DNA of 64,000 nucleotides from Achromobacter seleniivolatilans (GTDB lineage: Bacteria; Pseudomonadota; Gammaproteobacteria; Burkholderiales; Burkholderiaceae_B). The stretch lies in NCBI RefSeq assembly GCF_030864005.1, contig NZ_CP132976.1, forward strand, positions 3,596,001 to 3,660,000. The letters are read 5' to 3'. The first letter of the stretch is position 1. Every line of letters starts with the position of its first letter. The notes under the pieces are model-generated. The model searched no databases. It saw only the letters and a program-made list of their open reading frames with translations, and was not told where the DNA came from. Below, in pieces: positions 16,766 to 26,027 of the stretch. A program made the position numbers and the translations under genes.

Positions 16766-17233
16766 TTACTTAGCGGGCGTTTCGGCCGGCTTTTCACCCG
16801 TAGCGGGAGCAGCAGGCGCGACGGGCACCGATGCATCCGGCTGGGCGGCGGGAGCCGGGGCAGCCGGAACCGAGGACGCGGCGCCAGGAACCGACGACGA
16901 GCCAGCAGCGGGCGCGGCGCCCGGCACTTGCGGCACCGAACGGTCGGACGGGAAGCTTTGCATCACGCCGGAATCAACCGCCGGGCCGCTGGTGCCCTTG
17001 TGGCTGACATAAGCCAAACCTGCTGTGGACGCGAAGAAGACCACGGCGGCCCATTTGGTCGCGCGCGACAGGAAGTTGGCGGCGCCGGTGGCACCGAACA
17101 GGCTGCCGGAGGAACCACTACCGAAAGCGGACCCCATGTCGGCGCCCTTGCCCTGCTGCAGCAGGACCAGAACGATGATAGCCAGCGCCGAGAGAACTTG
17201 GACGGCTAGCAGAACTTTAAGCATCAAGGGCAT
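16766..17233 (-). CDS. secG: Preprotein translocase subunit SecG
   Basis: The 155-residue protein has the SecG layout: an N-terminal membrane helix (about 6-24), the conserved LLQQGKGADMGSAFGSG loop (about 25-42) and a second helix (about 60-76). SecG assists the SecYEG channel during SecA-driven export. The C-terminal tail (about 80-155) is unusually long and made of Ala/Pro/Ser/Val repeats. Such tails are common in this family among Burkholderiales and have no known role. The gene lies 21 bp after tpiA on the same strand, the usual pairing, and ends in two tandem terminators. Confidence 0.96.
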   Translation of the reverse strand: MPLMLKVLLAVQVLSALAIIVLVLLQQGKGADMGSAFGSGSSGSLFGATGAANFLSRATKWAAVVFFASTAGLAYVSHKGTSGPAVDSGVMQSFPSDRSVPQVPGAAPAAGSSSVPGAASSVPAAPAPAAQPDASVPVAPAAPATGEKPAETPAK

Positions 17234-17254
17234 TACGGACTCCGGAACGGAAAC

Positions 17255-18001
17255 TTAGATGGCGGCAATACGCAAAAATTCTTCAGCCACAAGCGACGCG
17301 CCGCCGACCAGGGCTCCGTCGATATCAGTCATGGCGAACAAACTGGCGGCGTTGGCAGCTTTAACGCTACCGCCGTACAAAACTTGCACCTGCGCTGCGC
17401 CCAGCGCACGCAAGGCGGCGCGGATGGCGCCGTGGACTTCTTGCGCCTGCTCGGGGCTGGCAGTGCGGCCGGTGCCGATGGCCCATACGGGTTCATAGGC
17501 AAGAACCATGCGCGACACGGCTTCAGCGCCCAGCGCCAGCACGGGCTTCAACTGGCGTTCGATCACGGCCAGCGTGTTGCCGGCTTCACGATCCGCCAGC
17601 GACTCGCCAACGCAGACAACGGGGGTCAGGCCAGCGGCCAGCGCGGCTTGCGCCTTGGCCGCCACCTGGTCGTCGGTCTCGCCGTGCAGCACGCGGCGCT
17701 CGGAGTGACCGGCCAATGCCCAGCGGCAGCCGAATTCTTTCAACATCAGACCGGACACTTCACCGGTGTAGGCACCCTTTTCGTGTGCGCTGACGTCTTG
17801 CGCGCCCCAAGACACGCTGCTTCCGGTCAGGGCCGAGCCGGCTTGCGCCAGATACGGAAACGGAACACAGATGCCGATTTCGCAGTGGCTCGCAGCATCC
17901 GCAGCGCGCAACTCCGTCAGCAACGCGGCGTTTTCGGCCAGGTTGCCGTGCATCTTCCAGTTGCCCAGCACAAGGCGGGCGCGGTTTTCGACTGAAGTCA
18001 T
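17255..18001 (-). CDS. tpiA: Triosephosphate isomerase
   Basis: The 248-residue cytoplasmic TIM-barrel enzyme interconverts dihydroxyacetone phosphate and glyceraldehyde 3-phosphate. All catalytic elements are present: Asn/Lys in GNWKMHGN (about 13-20), the electrophilic His in AGHSERR (about 97-103), the general base Glu in AYEPVWAIGTG (about 168-178) and the phosphate-binding YGGSVK (about 209-214). It has normal length. It is followed by secG 21 bp later, and the two probably form one transcript. Confidence 0.98.
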   Translation of the reverse strand: MTSVENRARLVLGNWKMHGNLAENAALLTELRAADAASHCEIGICVPFPYLAQAGSALTGSSVSWGAQDVSAHEKGAYTGEVSGLMLKEFGCRWALAGHSERRVLHGETDDQVAAKAQAALAAGLTPVVCVGESLADREAGNTLAVIERQLKPVLALGAEAVSRMVLAYEPVWAIGTGRTASPEQAQEVHGAIRAALRALGAAQVQVLYGGSVKAANAASLFAMTDIDGALVGGASLVAEEFLRIAAI

Positions 18002-18131
18002 GGCGAAATGTCAGAGTGGGTGAACCCAGGGGGGATGATGCAACCGCCCACGGGCCGGCCTGGAAAAAATTCCAGGCGAAACCCGAGATTGTATCCTGTT
18101 GCGCGGCGATACGCCGAACGCCGCGCTTTTC

Positions 18132-19109
18132 TTACGTTGTCAGGATGATTTTGCCGATATTTTCCCCGCCTTCCATCATGGCGTGGGCCTTGGAAGCCTC
18201 GGCCAGCGGGAAAGTGGCGTGCACGATGGGCTTGATGGCCCCTTTTTCCAACAAGGGCCACGCCTGTTCACGCAGCGCTCGCGCGATGGCGCCCTTGAAA
18301 TCGATCGATCGGGGACGCAATGTGGAACCCGTGATGGTCAGGCGGCGGCGCATGACCTGCGCCGTATCCACATTGGCCATCGAACCGCCCAACTGGGCAA
18401 TGATGACGATACGGCCGTCGTCGGCCAAGCATTGCATGTCGCGCGCGATGTAGTCGCCCGCCACCATGTCCAGAATGACATCGACGCCACGGCCGCCGGT
18501 GGCGTCCTTGATTTCTTTCACGAAATCCTGGGTCTTGTAATTGATGCCCTTCTCGGCGCCCAATGCTTCGACTGCGCGGGCGCGGTCATCGCTGCCGACG
18601 GTGGCAAACACCCGAATGCCCATGGCACGGGCCAGCTGGATTGCCGTGGTGCCGATGCCACTGGCGCCGCCGTGGACCAGCAGGATCTCGCCTTCGGACA
18701 GGCGGCCGCGGTCAAACACATTGCTCCAGACGGTGAAGTAGGTTTCCGGCAAGCCGGCCGCTTCGATGTCGGACAGGCCCTTCGGAATGGGCAGGCATTG
18801 GGCCACAGGCGCGACACAGTACTCGGCGTACCCGCCGCCCGCGACCAGCGCGCAAACCTTGTCGCCCACGGCAAACCCGCTGCCGGCCAGGTCGCCGCTA
18901 ACGATTTCGCCAGCCACTTCCAGGCCCGGCAAATCAGACGCTCCCGGCGGCGGCGCGTAGTTGCCCTTACGCTGAAACACGTCGGGGCGGTTGATGCCCG
19001 CAGCGCTGACTTTGATCAAAACTTCACCCGGACCAGCCTCGGGCATGGGGCGTTCTACGGGGACCAAAACCTCGGGACCACCGGGGCGAGAGATTTCTAC
19101 AGCGTGCAT
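18132..19109 (-). CDS. NAD(P)H-quinone oxidoreductase, PIG3/zeta-crystallin type
   Basis: The 325-residue medium-chain dehydrogenase has a GroES-like N-terminal domain (about 1-125) and a Rossmann domain with the nucleotide motif HGGASGIGTTAIQLA (about 145-159). No zinc-ligand cysteine cluster is present, so it is the zinc-free quinone oxidoreductase branch. The start has a strong AAGGAGG site. Members reduce quinones or other electrophiles with NADPH. It lies upstream of tpiA on the same strand with a 130-bp gap that shows no terminator, so read-through into tpiA-secG is possible. Confidence 0.9.
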   Translation of the reverse strand: MHAVEISRPGGPEVLVPVERPMPEAGPGEVLIKVSAAGINRPDVFQRKGNYAPPPGASDLPGLEVAGEIVSGDLAGSGFAVGDKVCALVAGGGYAEYCVAPVAQCLPIPKGLSDIEAAGLPETYFTVWSNVFDRGRLSEGEILLVHGGASGIGTTAIQLARAMGIRVFATVGSDDRARAVEALGAEKGINYKTQDFVKEIKDATGGRGVDVILDMVAGDYIARDMQCLADDGRIVIIAQLGGSMANVDTAQVMRRRLTITGSTLRPRSIDFKGAIARALREQAWPLLEKGAIKPIVHATFPLAEASKAHAMMEGGENIGKIILTT

Positions 19110-19270
19110 CGTGCCTCCTTTGCAGCAAATCGATTATTATTGCGCCCTTTACGGCATATCGCGTTTCCGTTCGGGCAGAATGTTTGCCTGACGGCCGGAT
19201 TGCCGGAAAGACCCCAGGAAACGGTTGGCCAGCGTGAAAATCGCAAGCGCCCGGCCTGGAAGATGTAGCA

Positions 19271-19358
19271 GGAGGTGTGGCAGAGTGGTCGATTGCACCG
19301 GTCTTGAAAACCGGCAACGGGTAACCGTTCGTGAGTTCGAATCTCACCGCCTCCGCCA
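19271..19358 (+). tRNA. tRNA-Ser(TGA)
   Basis: This 88-nt type II tRNA has acceptor stem GGAGGTG/CGCCTCC, anticodon stem CCGGT/ACCGG with loop CTTGAAA (anticodon TGA), a long variable arm, a TTCGAAT T-loop and an encoded CCA. Confidence 0.97.
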
Positions 19359-19593
19359 ATATATATGTGCGTTTCCATTTTTTATGATGCATACCGCAAC
19401 GCTGGCGAGTCTCAGCATATTGGATCTTGATCGCAACAGGCAGCCTAGCCATAGGCAAGGACACGTCGCGAGCTGAGGGCGGTCGCCGATCAGCAATTGC
19501 ACATGTCATGCCCGCCCCGCCGGGCCCAAAAATCTGCCCTGCCGGCTATCACGTCAAATCCGTCTTGCCTCACTAACAGAATCCGAGTCTCTT

Positions 19594-20454
19594 ATGCCCT
19601 CAGTGCCCGCCTGCCCCCTGTGCGAAACCAGCGCCGCGTTCGAATTGGCATACCGCAAAGAAGGCATCCCGATCTATCGCTGCCGCGGTTGTGGCGCGGG
19701 CAAAGCAGAACCTGAAGAATTTGACGCTGCAGCCTATTACGACGCGTCCTACTTCAATGGCGGAAAGTCCGATGGCTATTCAGATTACGTCCAGGCCAGC
19801 AATGTCCTGCACGCCCAATTTCGCCAAGACATTACCCTGCTGAAAAAGCTGGGTGCGGGCAGCGGCCACTTGGTGGAGCTGGGTTGCGCCTACGGATATT
19901 TTCTTGATGAAGCCAAGGCCTCGTCGTACCAGGTCAGCGGAGTAGAGCTGTGCGAAGACGCTGTTGTCAGCTGCAATGCACGCGGGCATGACGACGTGCA
20001 CCACGGGGAAGTCTCCAAGGAAGCCTTGTCGCGTTTTTCCGATGCCGATGTGGTCGTCCTGCTGGATGTGATCGAGCACTTGCCCGACCCGGTTGCGTCG
20101 CTTGAAGCTGCCGCCGGCACCCTCAAGCCGGGCGGTTTGCTGTTGATGACGACGGGCGATTTCTCTTCTATCGTGGCCAAGACCACCGGCAGCAACTGGC
20201 GTCTGATGACCCCGCCGCAACATCTGTGGTTTTTCACGCCTAAATCGCTGGAAGCGCTTTGCAATCGTTTGGGACTGGATCTGGTCCATCTGGATCATCC
20301 CTGGAAAAAAGTGCCATTCGGCCTGATCGCCTATCAATTGCTGCGGTATTTGTCGCTGCGCCCGTCGCTGCCTGCCTGGATGCACCGTGTTGGCATGCCG
20401 GTCAATTTGTTTGACGCGATGCGCCTGGTCTTCCGCAAACGGGAAGCTGCGTGA
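19594..20454 (+). CDS. SAM-dependent methyltransferase with N-terminal zinc ribbon
   Basis: The 286-residue protein starts with a zinc ribbon (C7, C10, C30, C33). A class I methyltransferase domain follows with the SAM-binding motif VELGCAYGYFLDE (about 90-102), an acidic motif II VSGVELCE and motif LLDVIEHLPDP (about 151-161). This layout is seen in sugar and polysaccharide methyltransferases. It opens a packed six-gene cassette whose genes overlap or nearly touch, so it should act on the same glycan precursor. The substrate is inferred only from context. It starts 235 bp after tRNA-Ser. Confidence 0.85.
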   Translation: MPSVPACPLCETSAAFELAYRKEGIPIYRCRGCGAGKAEPEEFDAAAYYDASYFNGGKSDGYSDYVQASNVLHAQFRQDITLLKKLGAGSGHLVELGCAYGYFLDEAKASSYQVSGVELCEDAVVSCNARGHDDVHHGEVSKEALSRFSDADVVVLLDVIEHLPDPVASLEAAAGTLKPGGLLLMTTGDFSSIVAKTTGSNWRLMTPPQHLWFFTPKSLEALCNRLGLDLVHLDHPWKKVPFGLIAYQLLRYLSLRPSLPAWMHRVGMPVNLFDAMRLVFRKREAA

Positions 20455-20816
20455 AAGCGCTTCATATCCTGCTGGTCACCCTGTTTGCGGTGGGAATGGG
20501 TGTGGGCCAGCTGTTGCTCAAGTACTCCGCGCAGCGTCAGGCCGTTCACGAACAGCAAAGCCTTTTGTCGCGCCTGCTGTCGCTGGCGCTTGATTGGCCA
20601 TTCCTGCTTGGCGCGGCCAGCTACGGCCTTTTGCTCATATTCTGGGTTTGGCTGCTGACCTTTATTCCTCTTTCGCGCGCCTATCCTTTCACCATCATGA
20701 GCCTGGCTGTCGCGTCGCTGGGTGGTTGGTACTTTTTCGGCGAAACGCTCAGCTTGCGGTTCATTGCTGGCCTCGCGATCATTGGCATTGGCCTCGTTCT
20801 GTTGGGTACGGAATAA
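20451..20816 (+). CDS. Small four-helix transporter of the EamA/SMR type (ArnE/ArnF-like)
   Basis: The 121-residue protein has four membrane helices (about 5-22, 47-68, 74-94 and 100-118) and the drug/metabolite-transporter signature PLSRAYPFTIMSLAV. Relatives such as ArnE/ArnF flip undecaprenyl-phosphate-linked sugars across the inner membrane. The GTG start overlaps the methyltransferase stop (GTGA), which points to translational coupling. Next to a DPM1-like glycosyltransferase, a lipid-linked sugar flippase role is the best guess. Confidence 0.75.
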   Translation: MKALHILLVTLFAVGMGVGQLLLKYSAQRQAVHEQQSLLSRLLSLALDWPFLLGAASYGLLLIFWVWLLTFIPLSRAYPFTIMSLAVASLGGWYFFGETLSLRFIAGLAIIGIGLVLLGTE

Positions 20817-20820
20817 AAAC

Positions 20821-21510
20821 ATGTCTTTCAATGACCTAGACCGCGTTTGGGTGGTCATAGCCGCCTTTAACGAGGGCACCGTAATCGCCAATACCGTTGC
20901 TGGCGTGCTGGAGCACATGAAGAACGTTGTGGTCTGCGACGATTGCTCAAGCGATGCCACCGCCGTGGCAGCACGCGGCGCCGGCGCGCACGTGTTGTCG
21001 CACCCGATCAATCTGGGCCAGGGCGCTGCGCTGCAAACCGGTATTGCCTACGCACTTCAACAAAACGCGGAGTACATCGTCACTTTTGACGCCGATGGCC
21101 AGCACGACGCCCGCGAGATCGCCCCCATGCTTGCCGCGCTTAAGGCGAGCGGCGCCGACGCCGCGCTGGGTAGCCGTTTTCTGGGCACGAAAACCAACAT
21201 CGCCCGTTCGCGCAAGCTGGTGCTCAGCGCTGCCCTGCTATTCACACGGATTACCTCACGCATCCGGCTGACCGACGTACACAACGGATTTCGTGTGCTG
21301 ACACGCAAGTTCTGCCAGGAATTCGAATTCAAGCAGAACCGCATGGCGCACGCTTCGGAAATTCTGGATCACATTGCGTCTCACCATGTGCGCTTCATTG
21401 AGCATCCGGTGACCATCGTCTACACGGAATACTCAATCAGAAAGGGGCAACGAAGCTCGAATGCCATTCGTATTCTGATGGAGTTGTTGATGGGGAGAGT
21501 ATCCAAATGA
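20821..21510 (+). CDS. Family 2 glycosyltransferase, DPM1/GtrB-like
   Basis: The 229-residue protein is a GT-A glycosyltransferase that should transfer a sugar from a nucleotide donor to a polyprenyl phosphate. Visible motifs are VVIAAFNEG (about 10-18), the nucleotide-binding DDCSSD (about 39-44) and the metal-binding DADGQHD (about 86-92). It has no C-terminal membrane helices, unlike GtrB, and resembles the soluble DPM1 type. The start at 20821 is 4 bp after the previous stop. It ends with an ATGA overlap into the DUF2304 gene. Confidence 0.88.
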   Translation: MSFNDLDRVWVVIAAFNEGTVIANTVAGVLEHMKNVVVCDDCSSDATAVAARGAGAHVLSHPINLGQGAALQTGIAYALQQNAEYIVTFDADGQHDAREIAPMLAALKASGADAALGSRFLGTKTNIARSRKLVLSAALLFTRITSRIRLTDVHNGFRVLTRKFCQEFEFKQNRMAHASEILDHIASHHVRFIEHPVTIVYTEYSIRKGQRSSNAIRILMELLMGRVSK

Positions 21511-21839
21511 TTTTCAGCATCTTGCTAACGGCCGTGTTTCTTTTCATGGCCGTTTACAGCTTTGCCTTCATCCGCCCGAATGCAATTCGTTTCCTGTTGT
21601 GCCTGGCGTATTTCGTCGGCATCTTTTTCGTCTGGAACCCAGACATCACGTCGACGATCGCTCACTTCTTCGGCATTGGCCGCGGCCTGGATTTCTTCCT
21701 GATTCTGCTGCTCGTAGCGATCATCAACGCCTTGGTCTTGCTGGCGCGCCACATTAATTCGCAGCACCGCGCCGTCACCAATCTTGCACGCTACATTGCG
21801 CTTCAGAACGCCCGCCCAGGCGACAACAAAACAGAATAA
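21507..21839 (+). CDS. DUF2304 membrane protein
   Basis: The 110-residue protein has three membrane helices (about 3-22, 26-44 and 63-82) and a polar C-terminus, as in the DUF2304 family. DUF2304 genes are repeatedly found next to DPM1-like glycosyltransferases, and the protein may anchor or regulate the enzyme at the membrane. The start overlaps the glycosyltransferase stop (ATGA), and the next gene begins at the base after its stop. Confidence 0.8.
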   Translation: MIFSILLTAVFLFMAVYSFAFIRPNAIRFLLCLAYFVGIFFVWNPDITSTIAHFFGIGRGLDFFLILLLVAIINALVLLARHINSQHRAVTNLARYIALQNARPGDNKTE

Positions 21840-23888
21840 ATGAGCTCCCCGGCAATCCCCACCCAGCAACGTATCACTGCGGGCCGCTGGTTGGCCCTGC
21901 TTGCCACCGCAATCATCATTTTTCTGTCGCTTGATCTTGGCGGCGTGCAACCGGAATTCCGGGTAAAAATAGCGCCAGCATCGGCTAAGGAAGGTAGCGT
22001 TCACGTCGTTTTCTACGGACGGGATTTCGACGCCTACCGTTCGGCCGGCTCCCTGACTGTGCCGGCCACCGGCTGGCAGATCATCCGCGGAGCAGACTCC
22101 ACAGTGCTGGTGGGCCAGCCGCCCGCCGAAGCCCTTGAGATCAAAGCTCGCGATGTCCCGGTAAAACTGGCATTGGTGCACCATGCGGGAGGCGGTACGC
22201 TTTCCATGGACAACGGTGCAGGCTATACGCACTCCATAGCATTGCAGTCGCCGAACGAGACGGTGTCGTCGCTGGTCATTGGCGGGCCGGATTCCGCCGC
22301 CCCCCCAAGCGGCGAAGTCGCGCGCTTCAGCCTGCCTGTCCAGATTGCCGCGGCAGCGGCTGTTTTGGCGCTATTGATCGCCATTACATGGCAGATGTCG
22401 CGCCGCCCCCAGGCTGGCGCGATTCGATTGCCCTCGCCGAAACGCATCGAGATCGCATTCTTCGCGCTACCATTTTTGTTGACGACCTGCGCGACGTTGA
22501 TCGCGTTCGTGCCGGGCAACGTGAGCTATGACGGCTCGTTGCAGTGGGTCCAGGCTGCGGGGCGAGGCGAGCTGTTCGAACCTCTGGGCTACCCCGCGAC
22601 GTATCTCATGCGTATGTTCACGCGTGCGACCACGTCGCCGCTTCCGTTGTTGATACTACAAAGCGTATTGGCCGCATTCGGCATGGCGCTGGTGCTGCGT
22701 GAGCTGCGTTACCGCGGCGTGCCTTTTTTGATCACGCTCGCGATGGCTACAGCCATCGCCATCACGCCCCAATATTTTTCGTTTTTCACCAACCTGGGCA
22801 AAGATCCGCTTAGTTTGATGGGGACGTTGTTTTTTGCCTGGGCATTGCTCCATCTGTTTCGCCAGCCCAAGAACAGTCGCCCGTCCTGGAAAATCTTGAG
22901 CGCCCTGATCGCTGCGGGCCTGTTTTCCGGCCTGATGCGCAACAACGTCATGCCGATCATCTTGCTCGTATTGGCATGCGCTCTGGTTCTGCTCTTCTGG
23001 CGCCGCCGGAATTACGCCCTGATTGGGGCGGGCGCTGTTTTCCTGATCGCCGCGATGGTCATCCCCAAAGTGCTTGTCAATCAAGCAACCCAAGAAGTCG
23101 ATAAGTACCAGCGTCCGGCAGAACGCGTACGCATTCTGCCAAACGCCGATCTGCCGTTGGGCGTGTTCACGAATCTGTATATCTATCACTTGTTCAGCGC
23201 TGCAATGGCAAATGGCGTCGCTGTCCCGGAGGAAGAAGCGAAACCGTTTTTTGCAATCATGCCGCAGGACCAATGGAAGAAATATTCCTGCTACATGACT
23301 GACACGACGATGGCGAGCCTGGGCCGCAATATCCGCTTTACGCAGCAGGAATACAACGCGCACTTGCAGCAGCACCAGACCGCCATGGCAAAAACCGTGG
23401 TGGGCATCGTGCAGGACCACCCCGGTCTGCTCTTTGACCGGCAAGCCTGCATCACCAAGGTGTTATGGCAGATCGGCGTAGGCCAGCACCCGTTTCAGGC
23501 AACCACAATGCTGGGATACGACATCGTCGACAAGCGTTTCCTTCCGCTAGCCGGAGAAAGCCGGACACTGTGGCCCTCGTTGCGCCATCAAATTCAGCGC
23601 TATGAGCAATGGACTGAGAACTCCAGCCGATTCTGGCTGTTCTGGAAGCCTGCGCTGCCACTCATGCTTGGGTTTTTCATCGTTGCCCTTTACCTGGCTC
23701 GCAACCGCGACGTCGGAGTAATTCTTGTAGCGCTGCTACCCGTGATATCCATCGCGCAGCTCTTGCTTGTCATTCCGTTCCCCGCTTATCGCTATGCCTA
23801 CCCTTCGGTACTGATCATGTTGCTGCTGAGCACGCTTGTCTTCTCTCGCCCTGGCCTGGCCGCACAAACCGCAAAGGCGAGCGACTAG
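21840..23888 (+). CDS. Large polytopic membrane protein, GT-C-like (paralogue 1)
   Basis: The 682-residue protein has one N-terminal helix (about 14-33), a 150-residue extracytoplasmic strand-rich region, then about ten membrane helices with a soluble loop at about 410-580. The first periplasmic loop after the helix near 200-220 carries PGNVSYDGSLQWVQA, with an Asp after the helix as in GT-C glycosyltransferases using lipid-linked sugars. I cannot assign a named family. The ATG follows directly on the previous stop. In this cassette it is the likely enzyme that moves the lipid-linked sugar onto its target on the periplasmic side. It is closely similar over its whole length to the next gene. 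Confidence 0.75.
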   Translation: MSSPAIPTQQRITAGRWLALLATAIIIFLSLDLGGVQPEFRVKIAPASAKEGSVHVVFYGRDFDAYRSAGSLTVPATGWQIIRGADSTVLVGQPPAEALEIKARDVPVKLALVHHAGGGTLSMDNGAGYTHSIALQSPNETVSSLVIGGPDSAAPPSGEVARFSLPVQIAAAAAVLALLIAITWQMSRRPQAGAIRLPSPKRIEIAFFALPFLLTTCATLIAFVPGNVSYDGSLQWVQAAGRGELFEPLGYPATYLMRMFTRATTSPLPLLILQSVLAAFGMALVLRELRYRGVPFLITLAMATAIAITPQYFSFFTNLGKDPLSLMGTLFFAWALLHLFRQPKNSRPSWKILSALIAAGLFSGLMRNNVMPIILLVLACALVLLFWRRRNYALIGAGAVFLIAAMVIPKVLVNQATQEVDKYQRPAERVRILPNADLPLGVFTNLYIYHLFSAAMANGVAVPEEEAKPFFAIMPQDQWKKYSCYMTDTTMASLGRNIRFTQQEYNAHLQQHQTAMAKTVVGIVQDHPGLLFDRQACITKVLWQIGVGQHPFQATTMLGYDIVDKRFLPLAGESRTLWPSLRHQIQRYEQWTENSSRFWLFWKPALPLMLGFFIVALYLARNRDVGVILVALLPVISIAQLLLVIPFPAYRYAYPSVLIMLLLSTLVFSRPGLAAQTAKASD

Positions 23889-23891
23889 GTC

Positions 23892-25979
23892 ATGCCAAAG
23901 GTCCAAGCACAGTTTCCCGGCTCAGCATTGTTTGGGCGGATGCCGATTTGGGGTTGGCTAGCAGCGTTGCTGACAGCGGTCCTTTTAATGCTGTCGCTGA
24001 ACCTGGGACGCGAACGGCCTGTCTACCAACTGGATATTGCGCCTGCTGCCGGGTACACGGGTTCGCTCCGGGTGGTGCTTTACGGAGACGGCTACGACAA
24101 GCTGCGCAAATCCGGCGCCCTCAGCGTTCCCGCATCGGGCTGGCAGGTCATTCCGGCAGCCGATTCGGTAACCCTTGTGGCAAGCACTGACGCCGCGCCT
24201 ATCGTCATCAAGACCGCGGACAAGCCATTGCAGCTTGGGCTCATTCGCTACGCACAACCGAACGCTGCCGTACTGAGTAACGGAGCAGGTTATACCGATC
24301 GTATCGATCTACAGGCGCCAACCGAATCCATTGTGCCGATCATTGTGGGCGGTGCCGAATCAACAGTGCCGTCTATCGGAATGGGCGCGCGCTTCGGCCT
24401 TGCTACGCATATCTTCATATTCATTCTGCTTTTTGCTGTATTGGCGGCAATCGCTCTTCGGCTGACCGGCACTCAAGCAAGAAGCACCCATCCAATACGC
24501 CCGCCAAGCCGTCAAGAATCGATTTGGCTTGCACTTCCGCTACTTCTGGCCACGGCCATAACGCACCTTAGCTTCTACCCCGGCAATGTCAGTTATGACG
24601 CTTCCATGCAATGGGTACAGGCGGCATTGCGGGGCGACCTGTCCGAGCCTCTGGGATACGCCACTACGTACCTGATGCGGTTTTTCGCGTTGATCGATAG
24701 CTCGCCCGCGCTGCTGTTGGCCGCGCAGGAAATTCTTGCCGCGATGGGAGTTGTGCTTGTGCTGCGCGAACTGCGCGTGCGCGGCGTTCCACTTTGGGGC
24801 GCCGCCTTTGTCGTGATGACCCTGGCGCTGACGCCGCAGTACCCCACCTTTTTCAGCAATCTGGGCAAAGATGCACTGAGTTCCGTTGCGATTCTGTTTT
24901 TCACTTGGGTCTTGCTGTGGGCGTTTCGCAAACCCCGTGGAGAGCGGCTGCCGGCGCTGTTGCTGATTGTGCTGGTTGGGTCGGGATTTGCTGCCGGCAT
25001 CATCCGCAGCAACGCCATGCCCAGCATCATCGTGACCTTGCTCGCCGCCCTGATCGTTCTGCAACGCCGCCACGGCGGACGCGCCATCGCAATCGCCGCA
25101 TTGAGTTTCCTGATTTTGGTGTTCACCGTCCCGAAAGGCCTGTCCAACCTGGCCAGGATGGAAATTGGCCAACATCAGGTAAGAACGACCGACGACCTGC
25201 CCAAGCAAAAAAGGACTCCTCGCTTTCTGGCACTGGGACTCTTCGCCAACGTATACATCTACCATCTGTTCAGTGCTTCAGTCGCCAGCGGCGTGCCCCT
25301 GGACCCCGAAGACACGGCATTTTTCTACAAAGTTGCGCCGCGCGAGAATTGGGCGAAGTACGACTGCTTGATGACGGACACGACCCAGACTTCGGTAACG
25401 CAAGGCGTGCTGCTCAACACCAAAGACTATTGGGCTTTTCTTCTGGACCACCAGCTCGACATGGCAAAGGCCGTGACGAACATTTTGTGGAAGCACCCTT
25501 CCATACTCTTGGACAGGCAAATCTGCATCACAAAAATGCTCTGGGATACTGGCGTGGGCCACCGCCCGTTCCAGGCCACCACCGTGCTGGGATACGACAA
25601 CCCGGCACTGCATTTCGTGGAACTGGCCGGGCAGAATCGGAGCTTACTGCCGACGCTGCCTGGACTGATCCAGAAGTACAAGCAATGGACTGAAGAGCCA
25701 AGCTGGTTCTGGCTGTTCTGGAAGCCTGCTTTGCCCATGATCCTGGGGCTGTTCATTGTCGGCATGTACGTAGCCCGCACCCGGGACACGGGCATGTTAT
25801 TGGCTGCATTGGTGCCTTTGACGTCCTTTGCGTTGCTGCTTGTTGTGATTCCCTTTCCAGCCTATCGCTACGTGTATCCGGCCACGCTTATGCTGATGCT
25901 ATTTAGCACGCTGGCATTCGCCCGACCTCGAACGGATGCCGCCAGTCAGCCGCAATTCGCGCGCGTCGCAACGGCCTGA
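23892..25979 (+). CDS. Large polytopic membrane protein, GT-C-like (paralogue 2)
   Basis: The 695-residue protein has the same layout as its upstream neighbour: N-terminal helix, soluble beta-rich region, then a multi-helix core. Shared signatures include PGNVSYDASMQWVQA, NLGKDALS, ANVYIYHLFSA, LMTDTT, ICITKMLWDTGVG, FQATT, FWLFWKPALP and PFPAYRYVYP. This marks a tandem gene duplication, clearly diverged. The start lies 3 bp after the previous stop. It is the last gene of the cassette, and a decayed gene follows. Retention of both copies suggests two acceptors or two linkages, which is inference. Confidence 0.75.
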   Translation: MPKVQAQFPGSALFGRMPIWGWLAALLTAVLLMLSLNLGRERPVYQLDIAPAAGYTGSLRVVLYGDGYDKLRKSGALSVPASGWQVIPAADSVTLVASTDAAPIVIKTADKPLQLGLIRYAQPNAAVLSNGAGYTDRIDLQAPTESIVPIIVGGAESTVPSIGMGARFGLATHIFIFILLFAVLAAIALRLTGTQARSTHPIRPPSRQESIWLALPLLLATAITHLSFYPGNVSYDASMQWVQAALRGDLSEPLGYATTYLMRFFALIDSSPALLLAAQEILAAMGVVLVLRELRVRGVPLWGAAFVVMTLALTPQYPTFFSNLGKDALSSVAILFFTWVLLWAFRKPRGERLPALLLIVLVGSGFAAGIIRSNAMPSIIVTLLAALIVLQRRHGGRAIAIAALSFLILVFTVPKGLSNLARMEIGQHQVRTTDDLPKQKRTPRFLALGLFANVYIYHLFSASVASGVPLDPEDTAFFYKVAPRENWAKYDCLMTDTTQTSVTQGVLLNTKDYWAFLLDHQLDMAKAVTNILWKHPSILLDRQICITKMLWDTGVGHRPFQATTVLGYDNPALHFVELAGQNRSLLPTLPGLIQKYKQWTEEPSWFWLFWKPALPMILGLFIVGMYVARTRDTGMLLAALVPLTSFALLLVVIPFPAYRYVYPATLMLMLFSTLAFARPRTDAASQPQFARVATA

Positions 25980-26027
25980 CCGCTTTCTTTTTTCCCGTAC
26001 CGCCCCACAGCCTGGTCCGCTGCGGGT

